Shown here piece by piece: positions 44,083 through 54,897 of a stretch of 64,000 nt of DNA. The position numbers were made by a program, and so were the translations under genes. Source of the DNA: Lichina pygmaea (lineage: Eukaryota > Ascomycota > Lichinomycetes > Lichinales > Lichinaceae); assembly GCA_963422465.1 (NCBI GenBank), contig OY730174.1:1178001-1242000 (forward strand), read 5' to 3'. The notes beneath the pieces are model-generated. The model searched no databases, had not been told where the DNA came from, and was given only the letters and a program-made list of their open reading frames with translations. Position 1 is the first letter of the stretch. Each line of letters begins with the position of its first letter.

Positions 44083-45906
44083 ACGCGGAGTAACTCGGGC
44101 CGCAGATCTATCTCTACGGAGCATTTCCTGCAAGAGCACTCGACTGCCTGGCCGGCTGGCCGGCTGGCTACCTACCTATATACCTTTCTGAACTCCCTAA
44201 TCTCATGTGTCTGAACCTTTGTGGATGGGTGATGTTGAGTAGTTGATGGTTGGTGGTTGGTGATCGGTGTTCCATAATGGGGTTTGTGACTGATTTTCTT
44301 GGCGATTGATATTGTGGTGTTTTGGTGTTTGGGCGTTTTGATGCTCAACACTCAAAGCTCAAAGCGCAATGCTCAATGCTCAATGCTCAACAAATGGAGT
44401 TTGGTGGCCAATGTTCATTCAATGCTCGATTCTTGGTGTTTGACTGTTCGTAGTCAATACCGCAATCGATGTCTGATGCTGGAGAATCAGCCGATGAAGG
44501 AGAAGAAGATGAAGGAGAAGAAGAAGAAGAAGATGATGATGATGGTCATGTGCTTGATCCTTGGGATTTGACGGTGGATGATAGTAGACCGTGGATACTC
44601 GCTGGTGGACTGTGGACTGTGGACTGTGGACTGTGGACGGTCAGTCACTGGCTACGGTAATACGTCGTGGTAGTCCATATCTGATATCCAACAGTTGATG
44701 GTCAGTCAATATACACCGCAGGTACTGTACATGGTTGATGCTTGACGATAGTCGACACTCGACACTCCATACTCGATACTCGACACTTGATACTCCACAC
44801 TCCACACTCCACACTCCACACTCCACACTCCACACTCCACACTCCACACTCCACACTCCACACTCCACACTCCACACTCCACACTCCACACTCCACACTC
44901 CACACTCCACACTCCACACTCCACACTCCACACTCCACACTCCACACTCCACACTCAAACAGCAATCCCGGCACTGGCGACCGATCAGCAATCTAGACGT
45001 GATGAGACATCAAGTCCTTTGGCAGGCGCCTAATCATCGAGTCCCTTGGGGCGAGTCTCTCGGCCAGCTAAACATGACCGGTACGACTCAGACCAACGAT
45101 TCAGACCGACGATTCAGACCGACGATTCAGAATCACGGTTGAAGAAAAGAAACGAAGAAAAAAAAAAAGAAGAGGATATGGGGCGCAAAGAGGATGTTTT
45201 CGTTTGGCTAAAGCGACGTCGGTCGATGGCCATTTTAAACCCCCCCCCCCCCCCCCCCCCCCGGATGTTGGCTAAAAAATGACGGATGTTGGCCAAGTGA
45301 ATTGACATGCCCGGTCGAAGTGATTAACTTGGGCCAGATATCCTTCGTGGTGACGAAACGGAATGAAGCACATCCCCGTACTCTCGATCGGTGAGCATGT
45401 CTGATGTCGAACCGAACGTGGTCACGACTGCGGATGACAAGTGTAGAAATCAATTGATCGGGTCTAGACAAGGGCGTAGAAATCAAATGGTTAGGTCCAG
45501 ATGAGAAGGTGGAACCGCACGCCAAGACGCTCTTGGAGACTGAAGGTACGTGACATTGCGCCGGGGGAAAAAAAAATCTTCTCTTGGTGAAGAGCTGCTC
45601 TACCGGTCGCCAGCCAGGCGTACTCTATCAAGAACTTTTTCTTCGCCTTGAATCTCTATCCAGTCGTCGACCTGGCGCCGTGGACGTCATGCAAACCCAA
45701 ACAACGCCGTTGAGACGAGCGACGTGGTCACCATCCCCGTCGGTCGTCGTCGTCGTCGTCCGCCATCGCGACGACGGTGATCGTTCCGCTGGCCGGACCA
45801 TGCGTAGGGGGAGAGGAGAGCGAGGACGAACTCAAAAAACGAAGATGCACCAGGACTGAAAAGCCGGCGGGCTCCCCATGACCAGCCACGAGAAGGCCGG
45901 GGCCGA
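44083..45906. other. Gene-poor spacer with simple repeats
   Basis: These 1.8 kb have no recognisable gene. They hold short CAATGCT repeats (about 44365-44392), a GAA/GAT-rich patch (44490-44545), heptamer arrays (listed separately), a C run of 23 bases at 45240-45262 and a (GTC)n patch near 45742-45760. Confidence 0.6.
44600..44957 (+). repeat. Heptamer arrays: short (GGACTGT)n and long (CCACACT)n
   Basis: About four to five copies of GGACTGT lie at 44606-44638. From about 44750 to 44957 the heptamer CCACACT (first with variants such as CGACACT and CGATACT, then near-perfect from about 44791) repeats about 24 times in its regular part. Because 7 is not divisible by 3, all frames stay open and produce false heptad proteins (HSTLHTP on one strand, VWSVECG on the other). 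Confidence 0.95.
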
Positions 45907-46481
45907 CTACCGCGAGATGTCGCTGCGGTTCAACGCCTCGATCAGCTCGGGTCGGTCCTTGAAGGCGACAAGGGCCTCGGCGTAGGACATCCATCTGCGC
46001 CCGCGCTTGCGCATCTCCGGCCACTCCGGCTCTTCCTTCTCGACCGTGCCGTCGAAGAAGTGGTACAACGCCTTCGGGGCCTGCTCGGTCACCTGCTCGG
46101 CCTTTCGCATCTCCTGGATGGATCCGAGGTCACGCAGCACGCGGCAGACGATGCCGGCCTCCTCCCAGGCCTCGCGGACGGCCGCGTCCTGCGCCGTCTT
46201 CTCGTCGGTCTCCCATCCGCCCTTGGGGAGGACCCAGCCCCCGCGCCGCGTCGATTGCACCACCATCACCCGCTTCTTGTCCGCCGACAGCGGCACGACT
46301 CCGGCCACCAGCCGCTCGCCATTCTCGCCGTATCCTGCACCGTGTCAGCACGTCGATCGACGGTCCAGCCAGGCCTGCGGCGCAACGCGGCGGCAAGGGT
46401 GAAAGTCGAACGGAAGGATCGTGACAACATACGCTGCTTGGTGCGGCCCACGCGGGATTCCATAGGCCGGCTTCCGCTCAT
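45907..46481 (-). CDS. Diphosphoinositol polyphosphate phosphohydrolase (Nudix, DIPP/Ddp1/Aps1 type)
   Basis: Enzymes of this family cleave the beta-phosphate of inositol pyrophosphates and also diadenosine polyphosphates, controlling phosphate and polyphosphate signalling. Exons 46433-46481 and 45907-46334 give 158 residues. The start MSGSRPMESRVGRTKQR joins to YGENGERLVAGVVPL. The family residues VMVVQSTRRGGWVLPKGGWE and a complete Nudix box GGWETDEKTAQDAAVREAWEEAG are present (catalytic REAWEEAG glutamates intact). The C-terminal part ELIEALNRSDISR is typical. An alternative start six codons further on (MESRVGR) is possible. Confidence 0.92.
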
Positions 46482-48895
46482 CCTGTCGGTCCGTCCCCCG
46501 TTCACCGCTCTTCGACTCGGCCGGTCGACGCTGATCGTGGGCGGCAGCCTCGATGCACAGGCCGGCGACGACGCGAGACGCCAACCCTTCCCAGCGTGTG
46601 TATATAACCCCCTGCGGAACGGCGGAGCTGCCCACACGAGGTGGGGCTTCCTCCTAGGTCACGCCGGACGCCGTGATGACTGGAGAGGCCGATTCTTCGA
46701 TACCGTCAGCTTGTCACGTGAAACGACAGAGCTCGATGCAGTCCCGAACGGAATGCACTAGCCCACGGAGGGACAAGCTGACATTGACGACAGGACCGCG
46801 TGCCACCGGTCTACAGGCAGCAGGACGCCGTCACTCCGAACGAGCAAGCCTGACGGGTAGGAGGAGACGGAGGAAAGCGGAGGCTTTGTAGACAGGCCTC
46901 GGGTCGACGTGAGGCCAGGTGCCCGGGGGGGGGGGGGGGGGGGGTAAGGAGGTAGGATCAGGGGAGGGGGGGGGAGGATATCCCTTTCTCAGTCCCGCGG
47001 TGGACGGGGCTGAGGAAGGGAGATGTTCATGGCAGAGGAGGATGAGGGAAGGGCCGACATTTTATCGTAGGGCGTGTTGCTCCTCGGGGGGTGGGTTGAT
47101 TTCCCGTGCGCGCGGTCCGCAGTTACCCTACGGTGGTAGAGCAGAGACGTCAGCGGCAGGCGGAGGAGCAGGAGGAGGAGGAGCAGGATCGAGCATCGGC
47201 GAAGGGAGAAGATCGTGTCTAATGATCATAATTTTCAGCAAATCTCCGCTTGGCGCGCAGTACCGGTAGTCGTAGGCCTTTTGGCGGTGCGGACGGCCTA
47301 GAGTTAGCGGTCGAGGACGCCCGGGACACGGTCAATCTCGGCTTGGGATTGTGTGTGAAATAGGGGAAAGAAGCAAACAGCGCAGTACGTGTGTACAGGA
47401 GCCCACGGAGCCCTACTCGCAAACGGCAGTACGGAGTAAGTTACGGGTACGGAAGTACGTACTTCCGTACGTATGTACCTCATACTGCTGGTCCTACGAG
47501 GTACTGCCTAAAGCGCTTGTCAGGTGGGACTTGTTTCATCGTAAGGTATCAGTGCCGAAGAGCTGCTCCAAGACGGCGATCAAAAGCGCCCCAGGCGGAA
47601 ACAAGAGTTTTGCTGCATTCAAAATAAATGACCACGCTCGAACAGGCCCATCTCCACCTCGGACCGGTACGCTGGGGCTTAGGCTCGACGAAGCCCTGAC
47701 GGCTCAGCATCGTTAGACAAGCCACACCAAGCCCTGGGCTCACCTCAGGTGTCCCGACAGCTGTCACTACGTAGAGGCTGCGATGCCCCCAGGGCCAACC
47801 CACTGCAGTACAGTACAGTAGGCCGACTGTCGAGCCTTTCCCCCACGCCAACCGTAAAGTTACCGTACCAGAGCAGCCCAGACAGGCAAGATCTCGCCAA
47901 GAGCCGCCCCGGCCGGCCGAGACTCCATCGATGCTCGCTGTTGGTATTGAGCGTCGTCTGCCGTCAGCTGCGTAAGGTCTCGGGGACACAGCACGTAATG
48001 TACGCCCGTACGCTACGTACGTATGTCCAATCGCATCCATGACCTCCTCTCCGTCTACAAATAGAACACCGTGCGTCGTGACGGCCTCTGTTGAAGGATC
48101 GCTGCACGGTCAGAGCCCAGAGTCGTGGCAGGGGTCGATCAGGATCTCCCCGCGACGGCCAGCTCTACCAGGGCCTGTAGCACGTCAACGGGCGCGGGGC
48201 AGCATCGGAGCATAGAACGTGACGCTGCTCGGCATGCGACTCTAGATATCTTCGGGTTACAGCGCAAGCAATGTACGGAAGTACCGGTGGTCGTGCCAGC
48301 AACGTCGTACAGCGCCGCTGGATCCATGTCCGACCCACCTTTCTTTTCCCGGAGCTTCCGGCACTTCTCTACCATACGGACGTACACGCACGAAGTATTA
48401 CCGGTCGGGCATATATGGACGACGTCGTCCACGTTGGGGTCTGGACGACGCGTTGAGCGGGCAACGCCGTCGTCGATCCTCCACCGACGGGACGGAGAGA
48501 CCGGCGTAGCTCGCGGCACCGCTGTCGCTGCTGCTTCCGGTCGTCCGCGGCCCCATCGCGGCCAGCATCGTCGACACCGACCGACGTCCGACGGCCGCCA
48601 ACCCCACCACGACTCCGCCGGCCGTCCGTCCCACGCTAGGAGAGCCATTCCATCCGCATCTGCCTTCCAGGCCTCGTCTTCTCGGCCCTTCAAGGTTCGA
48701 CCATGCCGGTGCAGGTTGCTCGTGCAGCAGGAGATCGGAAATCGTACATCCGGCCATATGGTGCGTCTGCACGCCCCACCCCTGTTCCGTCCATTCAAGA
48801 AGAGCCTTCGTGCCTCGTGTGAGAGTGGCTGGATGGCCGTCGTTCCCTGCATCCATGCACCCTGCCGCCACGACCCCCCCTTCGGCCTTGTCTTG
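46482..48895. other. Gene-poor spacer
   Basis: These 2.4 kb show no recognisable gene. A 20-base G run lies at 46925-46944, with more G-rich sequence after it. GTAC-rich palindromic patches lie near 47436-47482 (GTACGGAAGTACGTACTTCC) and 47998-48026. A long minus-strand open frame at 48139-49152 runs into ATE1 and is judged spurious. Confidence 0.5.
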
Positions 48896-51142
48896 ATGGA
48901 GAGTGAGACGAGACGTCGGCTAACGTTGGGTGCGGCCGTTGGTCGGGTGCCACCACGAGAAAGGCTACCAGACCGACAACAGCTGCGGCTACTGCAAGAG
49001 TGGCAACGGTGGTGAGTCCGGCAAACGTCATCCGCCACGACAGCCCGTCGTGGCTTGTCCGCGCGCGCCTTCTCCGCGCGCGCTTCCGTTCGTGCAGTCG
49101 GGGCCGAACGGACATGCGCTGTCGGGCTGATCCGCTTCGCGTGGCCCGACACGGCCGCGTCGAACGATGGGCTCTGCTGACCGCCGACGCCGGCCTGGTC
49201 CTACCCTACAGCCGCCAGCTATTATGCCGAGGCCGTACGGTTGACCGTCGAGGACTATCAAGCCTTGCTCGACCGTGGCTGGAGAAGGTGAGGGGGATGC
49301 GCACGCGCGCGAGCTGGACTCCCCGCGAGATCTGCATGGATTCCATACGCTGTTCCCGTCGTTGCGTCATCGTGTCCGTGAGCTTGCTCATGGAGCCGTC
49401 CTAGGTCAGGAACGCTCATCTACAAACCCGATAATGCCCACACGTGCTGTCCGCACCATACAATCCGGTATGTCGAGTGTCCTCGGCCAGCATGCCGTCG
49501 CCGGGCCGAGTCCGCGGCTGATGGATCGGAAACCGTGTCGGACAGTCTGGACACCACATCGTTCAAAGCTGCAAAGGATCAGAGACAGGCCTTGCATCGG
49601 TGGAACACGTACGTTCTGGGCACCGAATATGTCCAGGAAGCCAGGATACGCTACCCGAGGACGCGAGAGTACGTAGACCGTCGCGCCAGGCCCTCGGATC
49701 GTCTCGACGTCGATGTCGGCCGTCTCCATCGTTCTTTGACTTGCTGAGCGTCGACGCGCGTGGCGCAGGGAGAAGAGACGACGGAGGTGTCGGTTCGACC
49801 TCGTAGAGACCGTCCACGCCGCCGAGGATCCGGCCTTGAGGAGGCCTCCGGAACCGAACCACCGCTTCACCGTCACGCTGGAGACGGATGGCTACACGGA
49901 GGAAAAGTAGGCCGACCGGCTCGTCCGAGATCGCGATCGTTCTTGGTAGGACGCTGACCGAGAATCGAAGGTTTGCGTTGTTTCAGCACTATCAGAGCAG
50001 CGTCCACGGCGAGCCCAGCCGGAAGATCACCAAGGACGGCTTTCGCCACTTCCTCTGCTCCTCGCCTCTACGCCGTAGCACGAGACAGGTCGACGGCGTC
50101 TCGCAGCGGCTGGGATCGTATCACCAGTGCTACCGGCTGGATGGTGAGCTCGTCGCGATCGGGGTCTTGGATCTGCTCCCCCGATGCGTCAGCGCCATCT
50201 ACTTCATGTACGCACCGACCCTGCCGGGCCGGTGCCTGCGCTTCTGCTGACGCGAACCTCGTCGAAGCTATCACCAAGATGTGACACCGTGGGCCTTTGG
50301 CAAGCTCGGAGCTCTGCGCGAGGCCGCCTTTGCCATCGAAGGCCGGTACAGGTATTACTACATGGGTAAGCTTCGTCGCGCCGACTCCGCGTCAGACTCG
50401 CGACCGACCCTTTCGGCAGGTTACTACATCCATTCGTGTCCGAAGATGCGATATAAGCGTGACTACAAGACGCAACAGGTCCTAGGTCAGTCTTGCCGTG
50501 CGGTTCCCCGTCCGGGAGGCTGAGCCAGCCTTTCTCGGTTCAAGTGGCTGCAGCAGCCACCGGCACGGCAGGCTTGGTTCGGTGTCCCGATGGCGGCCTG
50601 TCTCTGGTGGCTCGAGACGAGATCTGCCCTGACCTGACCTTGTCCAGATGCGGAGACCTACGACTGGGACCCGCTGGATGCCGAGTATCTCAAGAAGCTC
50701 GACGACGGCAAATTCCTCTGTCTTTCGAGAGAGCGTCGTCCTGACGGAACATCGCGCACCGCCTCACCAGACCGTCCGCTCGGGCCGGATGATTACGACG
50801 AGGAAGAAGAGGCGGATGGCAACGGGCACAGGACCGTCTTCGAGATTGGAATGCCAGGCGCCATGCCCCCGGAAGAGGTTACGCGACGAGTCGACCTGAG
50901 TAGCGTCCTCGTCGGAATTCCGGATCGAGGGAACGCGTCCGAGGTGAGCGTGCTTCCTTGCGACTTCTGTCTGCCGGGAGCTGTTCGCCCCAGATGAAGC
51001 TAAGCTGGCCCCCGATCGCTGCCAGTTCAACGTGTTCAAACAGTCGGCCGTTCGCGGTTCGGCTTACCTTGGGACGTTCATCGCCGAGCTGGTTTCTCTC
51101 GTCGGCCCCGACGTTGCCTTGAACATGGTTGTCTGCGTTTGA
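48896..51142 (+). CDS. ATE1: Arginyl-tRNA--protein transferase (N-end rule)
   Basis: ATE1 transfers Arg from Arg-tRNA to N-terminal Asp/Glu (or oxidised Cys) of proteins, marking them for the Arg/N-degron pathway. The model has eleven exons: 48896-48902, 48964-49011, 49212-49287, 49405-49467, 49546-49668, 49769-49906, 49971-50207, 50268-50365, 50420-50485, 50648-50899 and 50994-51142; 418 residues. The N-domain cysteines are present (SCGYCKSGN ... ASYYAEAVRLTVEDYQALLD, HTCCPHHTIR), as are DQRQALHRWNTYVLGTEYVQ, RLGSYHQCYRLDGELVAIGV, LDLLPRCVSAIYF, PWAFGKLGALREAAFAIEG and YYYMGYYIHSCPKMRYKRDY. The first exon (ATGGAGA, 7 nt) and the last intron are uncertain: an alternative 37-bp intron (50944-50980) also keeps frame and would give 437 residues. 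Confidence 0.88.
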
Positions 51143-51937
51143 CCGGTGTTGGTGCGAGCAGGCAGACGGTCGAACTGCGACCATTCCCGTCACTATTCAA
51201 TCCCGGCATGGAGTTGATTCTATTCGATCACCTGTCTGGACTTCTTTGCTGTCCTGCTCACGAGACCCTGCTGGGCTTACGATAGCTGCTGTGTTTTTGT
51301 TCAAGTTGGTTGTAAGTTCAGCTACGGAGTACTGAATCTTAAAAGGCTACTACATCAGACTTCTGCCTGACATCTTATAACTTATATATATGGAGAGGCA
51401 GCCCAACCGATATGAGATTGGTACTAGTAGTGTGGTCATGATAGCTAGGCAGGGTAGAATAGTACAGTTCTGGTATGGAATAGAACTGATCACTGGTCTC
51501 TCTAGAGAACAGCAAGGCCGACTCTTTATCCTATAGAGCTGTATCTCACGTCTTGAGAGATATTCCTACGTCTGTTCATACCTCTCGGAGAGTTGTGAAT
51601 TGATCCAAATACGAAGTACTTTGTACAAGGACACTCTACTTCAGCAACCATTGTGAGACATTAACACCCATCTGATTGTTGTTGAAATAACGTCGTATTG
51701 TACGTAACGTACAACCCGTATTCGATCATCGTTGAAGCAACCTCGTATTATACTCGTACGGAGGTACGAATCGAAGTGACCAATCCACCAGCCATCATCT
51801 CTCGTCTCGAATCGCAGTCGATGCAGCTGCGCTTGTGGTTTCTCACCGGCCTTATATGAAGACAATTCCAAGTCTTGATTGGCAATGTAACTTCCTCCAA
51901 GACACCTGTGGCTACCATGACACGGCCGTGTGGCACA
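51143..51937. other. Intergenic, AT-richer than its surroundings
   Basis: These 795 bp have no recognised gene. GTAC-rich patches occur at about 51698-51712 and 51754-51770 (TACTCGTACGGAGGTACGAA). Confidence 0.4.
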
Positions 51938-52665
51938 ATGTTCTCTATTCTTGCTTGGTTTGTCACGACAACGGTCCTCCTGACCAACGCCCTCCCTCGA
52001 CCCCTGTCGGAAGGCTCGATACACCCGCGATCCGATAAGGCTGGGATCTTTGTCCGGCAGACAGACCATCCCTCGTCAGACGATGAGGAGACGGCTCGTG
52101 AAGCGGAAGAGTATTATAGACGGTGTATTGCCAGATGGGTAGGGTGTTCCATCCCTAGTGACTGACGTGTACCGGTGCGGTACCGGTACCGGTACCGGTA
52201 CCGTACTTACCGTACCGCCGTTGACCAAAGACTTAGATTGTCGTCCAAGCTTTTCAGCGGCCAGAATCGCCAGAGATGGAAGATATAGAGGCGAATGAGA
52301 AGAGGTGCTACGAGGCCACCACTGCAGAATTCGTGGTGGATATATGGCGAATCGCCTGGGAGGAAATCGACGAACAGATAGGGAAGCTGAGATCGGGCAA
52401 CGGCGGTCTTGCCGGTGGATCCCCGCCTGGCCAGGCGCATACACCGAGGAACAGAGGACCTAACACGAACCGCATGACGCTTGTTCGACCACAGCGTAGA
52501 CCGAACATTCGTGGGGTCTTCCGCCACATGGCATCGTACATGCTTGACGATGGTGGGCGTCGTGGAAGCCCTGGTCTACGCCCTGGTCTACGCCCTGGTC
52601 TACGCCCTGGTCTACGCCCTGGTCTACGCCCTGGTCTACGCCCTAGGCCTCTTGCACCAATCTAG
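51938..52665 (+). CDS. Putative secreted protein with GLRP repeats
   Basis: Not recognised. Exons 51938-52138 and 52258-52665 give 202 residues. The start MFSILAWFVTTTVLLTNALP is a clear signal peptide (hydrophobic core, likely cut after Ala). An acidic stretch (SSDDEETAREAEEYYRRCIA) and a segment EANEKRCYEATTAEFVVDIW follow, and each holds one cysteine of the mature protein. Then comes a basic Gly/Pro/Asn region and finally about seven 12-bp repeats (52571-52651) coding PGLR tetrapeptides. An ATG 21 bp upstream (51917) is in frame. The intron (119 bp) has GT-AG ends and holds a GGTACC/CCGTAC palindromic cluster. It could be a repeat-bearing effector or wall protein; no function is inferred. 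Confidence 0.55.
52571..52651 (+). repeat. 12-bp tandem repeat (GGTCTACGCCCT)n
   Basis: About seven nearly identical copies of GGTCTACGCCCT encode (GLRP)n in the frame of the predicted secreted protein. The unit is a multiple of three, so copy-number change keeps the frame. Confidence 0.9.
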
Positions 52666-54897
52666 TTGGTATCTACATGTCCACCTGGGGGGGGGGGGGG
52701 GGGTGAGGGAGAATCAGTCCTTGCTTGCTGCTGGAGCTGAGGTCACGCGGAATTGGGGAATCTTCATGCGCATTAGATATCTAGCTGGCGACACAGAGAA
52801 TCAAGACACCTTTCGCGCTGGGAGTCTCTTCCACCGCACGCTGACTGGTTGCCTGTTTGACAGTCACACCTTCCATGCAGCGGTCTCAGGTAGAAAAGGC
52901 TTCTTTCCGCCTCCAGTCTGCTTCTCCCTCTCTCACTCCAGTCAGGTTCCACGAGCATAGATGCGTACTTCCGCCACGTTCTGCCCTGAACCCAGCAATC
53001 GGTTGCCGATACGTATAACACTCCAGAGAACACCTTGATTGGGGTTATGGCGTCGTTGGTGCCGAGATCAAGTCGTCGTCGTCTCGGGCCGTATGTTCTC
53101 CGGGTTGTATCCTGGCAGCGGCGGTCGTGGCCGAGGCCGAGGTGGTGGAAGTGGCGACGCCATGCCGACGGTCGTAGCAGCCGCTCCTCGTCGAACCCGT
53201 TCTCGACCGGGGGCGGTAGCCACCAGGAGGATAGCGAACATCGGCCACGCAGCGGACGTCGTGGACACAGTGGACATTACGGGCGTTACGGACACAGTGG
53301 CCATTACCGGCGTAGTGGCCACCACAGCAGCCACCACGGCTCTTCCCCTGGGCACCGCAGCGGCGGCCGCGGCCTCAGAGACCCCCCTGGCCGGGCCGAC
53401 TTCACGGCCATACTTTGTCGCTTGGAATGGGGATCGTGCTGGGACCCGAGATCGGACCAGCCGTGTTCCAGCTAGGACAAGACCGGCGCACGTCGGTTCT
53501 GGCCGGAACCCACCACGAGCACAGTGGTAGCCAGACTTTCGCCAATCTCGGGTACAACCCGAACCCTGTTCTCACGGGCCAAGTGCAGCGCACGCGCCAT
53601 GCCGCCACCATAGAAGATCTCTTTGCGAGCGCGGCCGCCGTGGGCGCCAACATCGTTGATGTTCCTGGCATGGACTCGTGCGTCTTGACGGGCCGGTGCC
53701 GGTGCCGGTGCCGAGCCTGCATGGCGGGGGCGGCGGCATGGGTGGGAGGAGGGTAGGTGGTCGCGGCGGCCGCAGCGGAGGTGGTGGTGGTGGGGGATGA
53801 GGCAGCGGCCGCATGGAGCTTGGCCTCACGGGCTTGTCTCTCCACGGCCCAACTCCGACCAACAGTCTGGGCACGCAATACCAGCACATCACCCCCGCCA
53901 AGCCAGATGGCACCCCAGATTTCTCGAGACTGTGGGTGTTGTACGCTCGTGAGTAGAGCTTGGTTGGGGGAAGTGTGAGTGCAGTGTGGGCAGAGTTCAA
54001 GAGAGGGTGGAGTGGTACTGTACAGACAACAGCGCACGAGAGAGAGATATGTAAGGCAGCTGTTGACTATAATTCAGGTCTCATCTTCTCCTCTCCCCTC
54101 CCCCCCTTTTCCTCCTTCTCTCTCGCTCTGGTTTCATTTTCTGCCGTTGATGTTCTATGTTGTATATTTTGCTGTGCAGAGCAACTTATCTGTCCATCTA
54201 CCACTCTACAAACACGCACGGACTTATAAACACAGCCTGTCAAGCAATCAACCAAGCAGGCAGTTGTACCAAGTACGTTCTTCTACCACCCAACCAAACA
54301 TACCACATACCGGTACTCTTGTGAGTGAGCGTACTGGTCAGCCCATCAACATACTTTTCACAAGCCATACCGACCCGGCCAGCCAGTCATCCAGTCTACC
54401 AAGACACTCTCATTACCATCAGAACCATCCAAACAAACAACACACACTCTGTCCAATCAATCAGTCCAATCAAACAAAGACGATTTGACACGCAACCCCT
54501 TGCCTTTCCTCAAGGAAAACAGAAGGAGGCTAGAACATCGGTCTAAGCCAGGGCAGTCGGAATTGGCCGGCGCAAGAGCCCCTGGCACAGGAACCCCCGG
54601 GACCGGGGGCAGCCCTGGGGGTGAGTAGGCCAAATTCTCCGGGAAACAAAGTCATCAGGCCCCAGGAACAAAGTAGCCCCCCCCCCCCCCCCCCCGAGAA
54701 CAAGGTAACTAGCCCCAGGAACAAATGTCTCATCTCAGATGCTCGTGAGCGAGCTAGTAGTACCGGTACATTTTAGTCCGTACTAGTACGGTGATTAGTA
54801 AGGGGAGAAGGGAGAGGAGCAAGCTGCACACAACCCTTCCGGCTGCACACAAAGCCCTCTCTCTACTCGTAGCCAGCCAGTCAGTCCAATCATGCTA
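52666..54897. other. GC-rich spacer with possible unrecognised coding sequence
   Basis: A G run lies at 52687-52703 and a C run at 54677-54695. The stretch 53035-53955 is GC-rich with open frames on both strands. On the plus strand, pieces such as GPEIGPAVFQLGQDRRTSVL and GTQYQHITPAKPDGTPDFSR look protein-like, with a glycine-rich part between, but I could not build a convincing exon model or assign a family. From 54060 to 54500 it is pyrimidine- then ACC/CAA-rich with no gene. Confidence 0.3.

Noticed and set aside
44641-45142. Long repeat-coded frames on both strands and a CRISPR-like look
   Set aside because: They arise from a 7-bp satellite. There are no spacers, and the organism is a eukaryote.
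48139-49152. 337-codon minus-strand frame before and across the ATE1 start
   Set aside because: It has random-like, Arg/Cys-rich composition, no motif, and overlaps conserved ATE1 exon 2.
53402-54037. Pro/Thr/Ala-rich minus-strand frame of 211 codons
   Set aside because: Composition follows the GC-rich repeats; the plus strand has equally open frames, and neither gives a consistent gene model.
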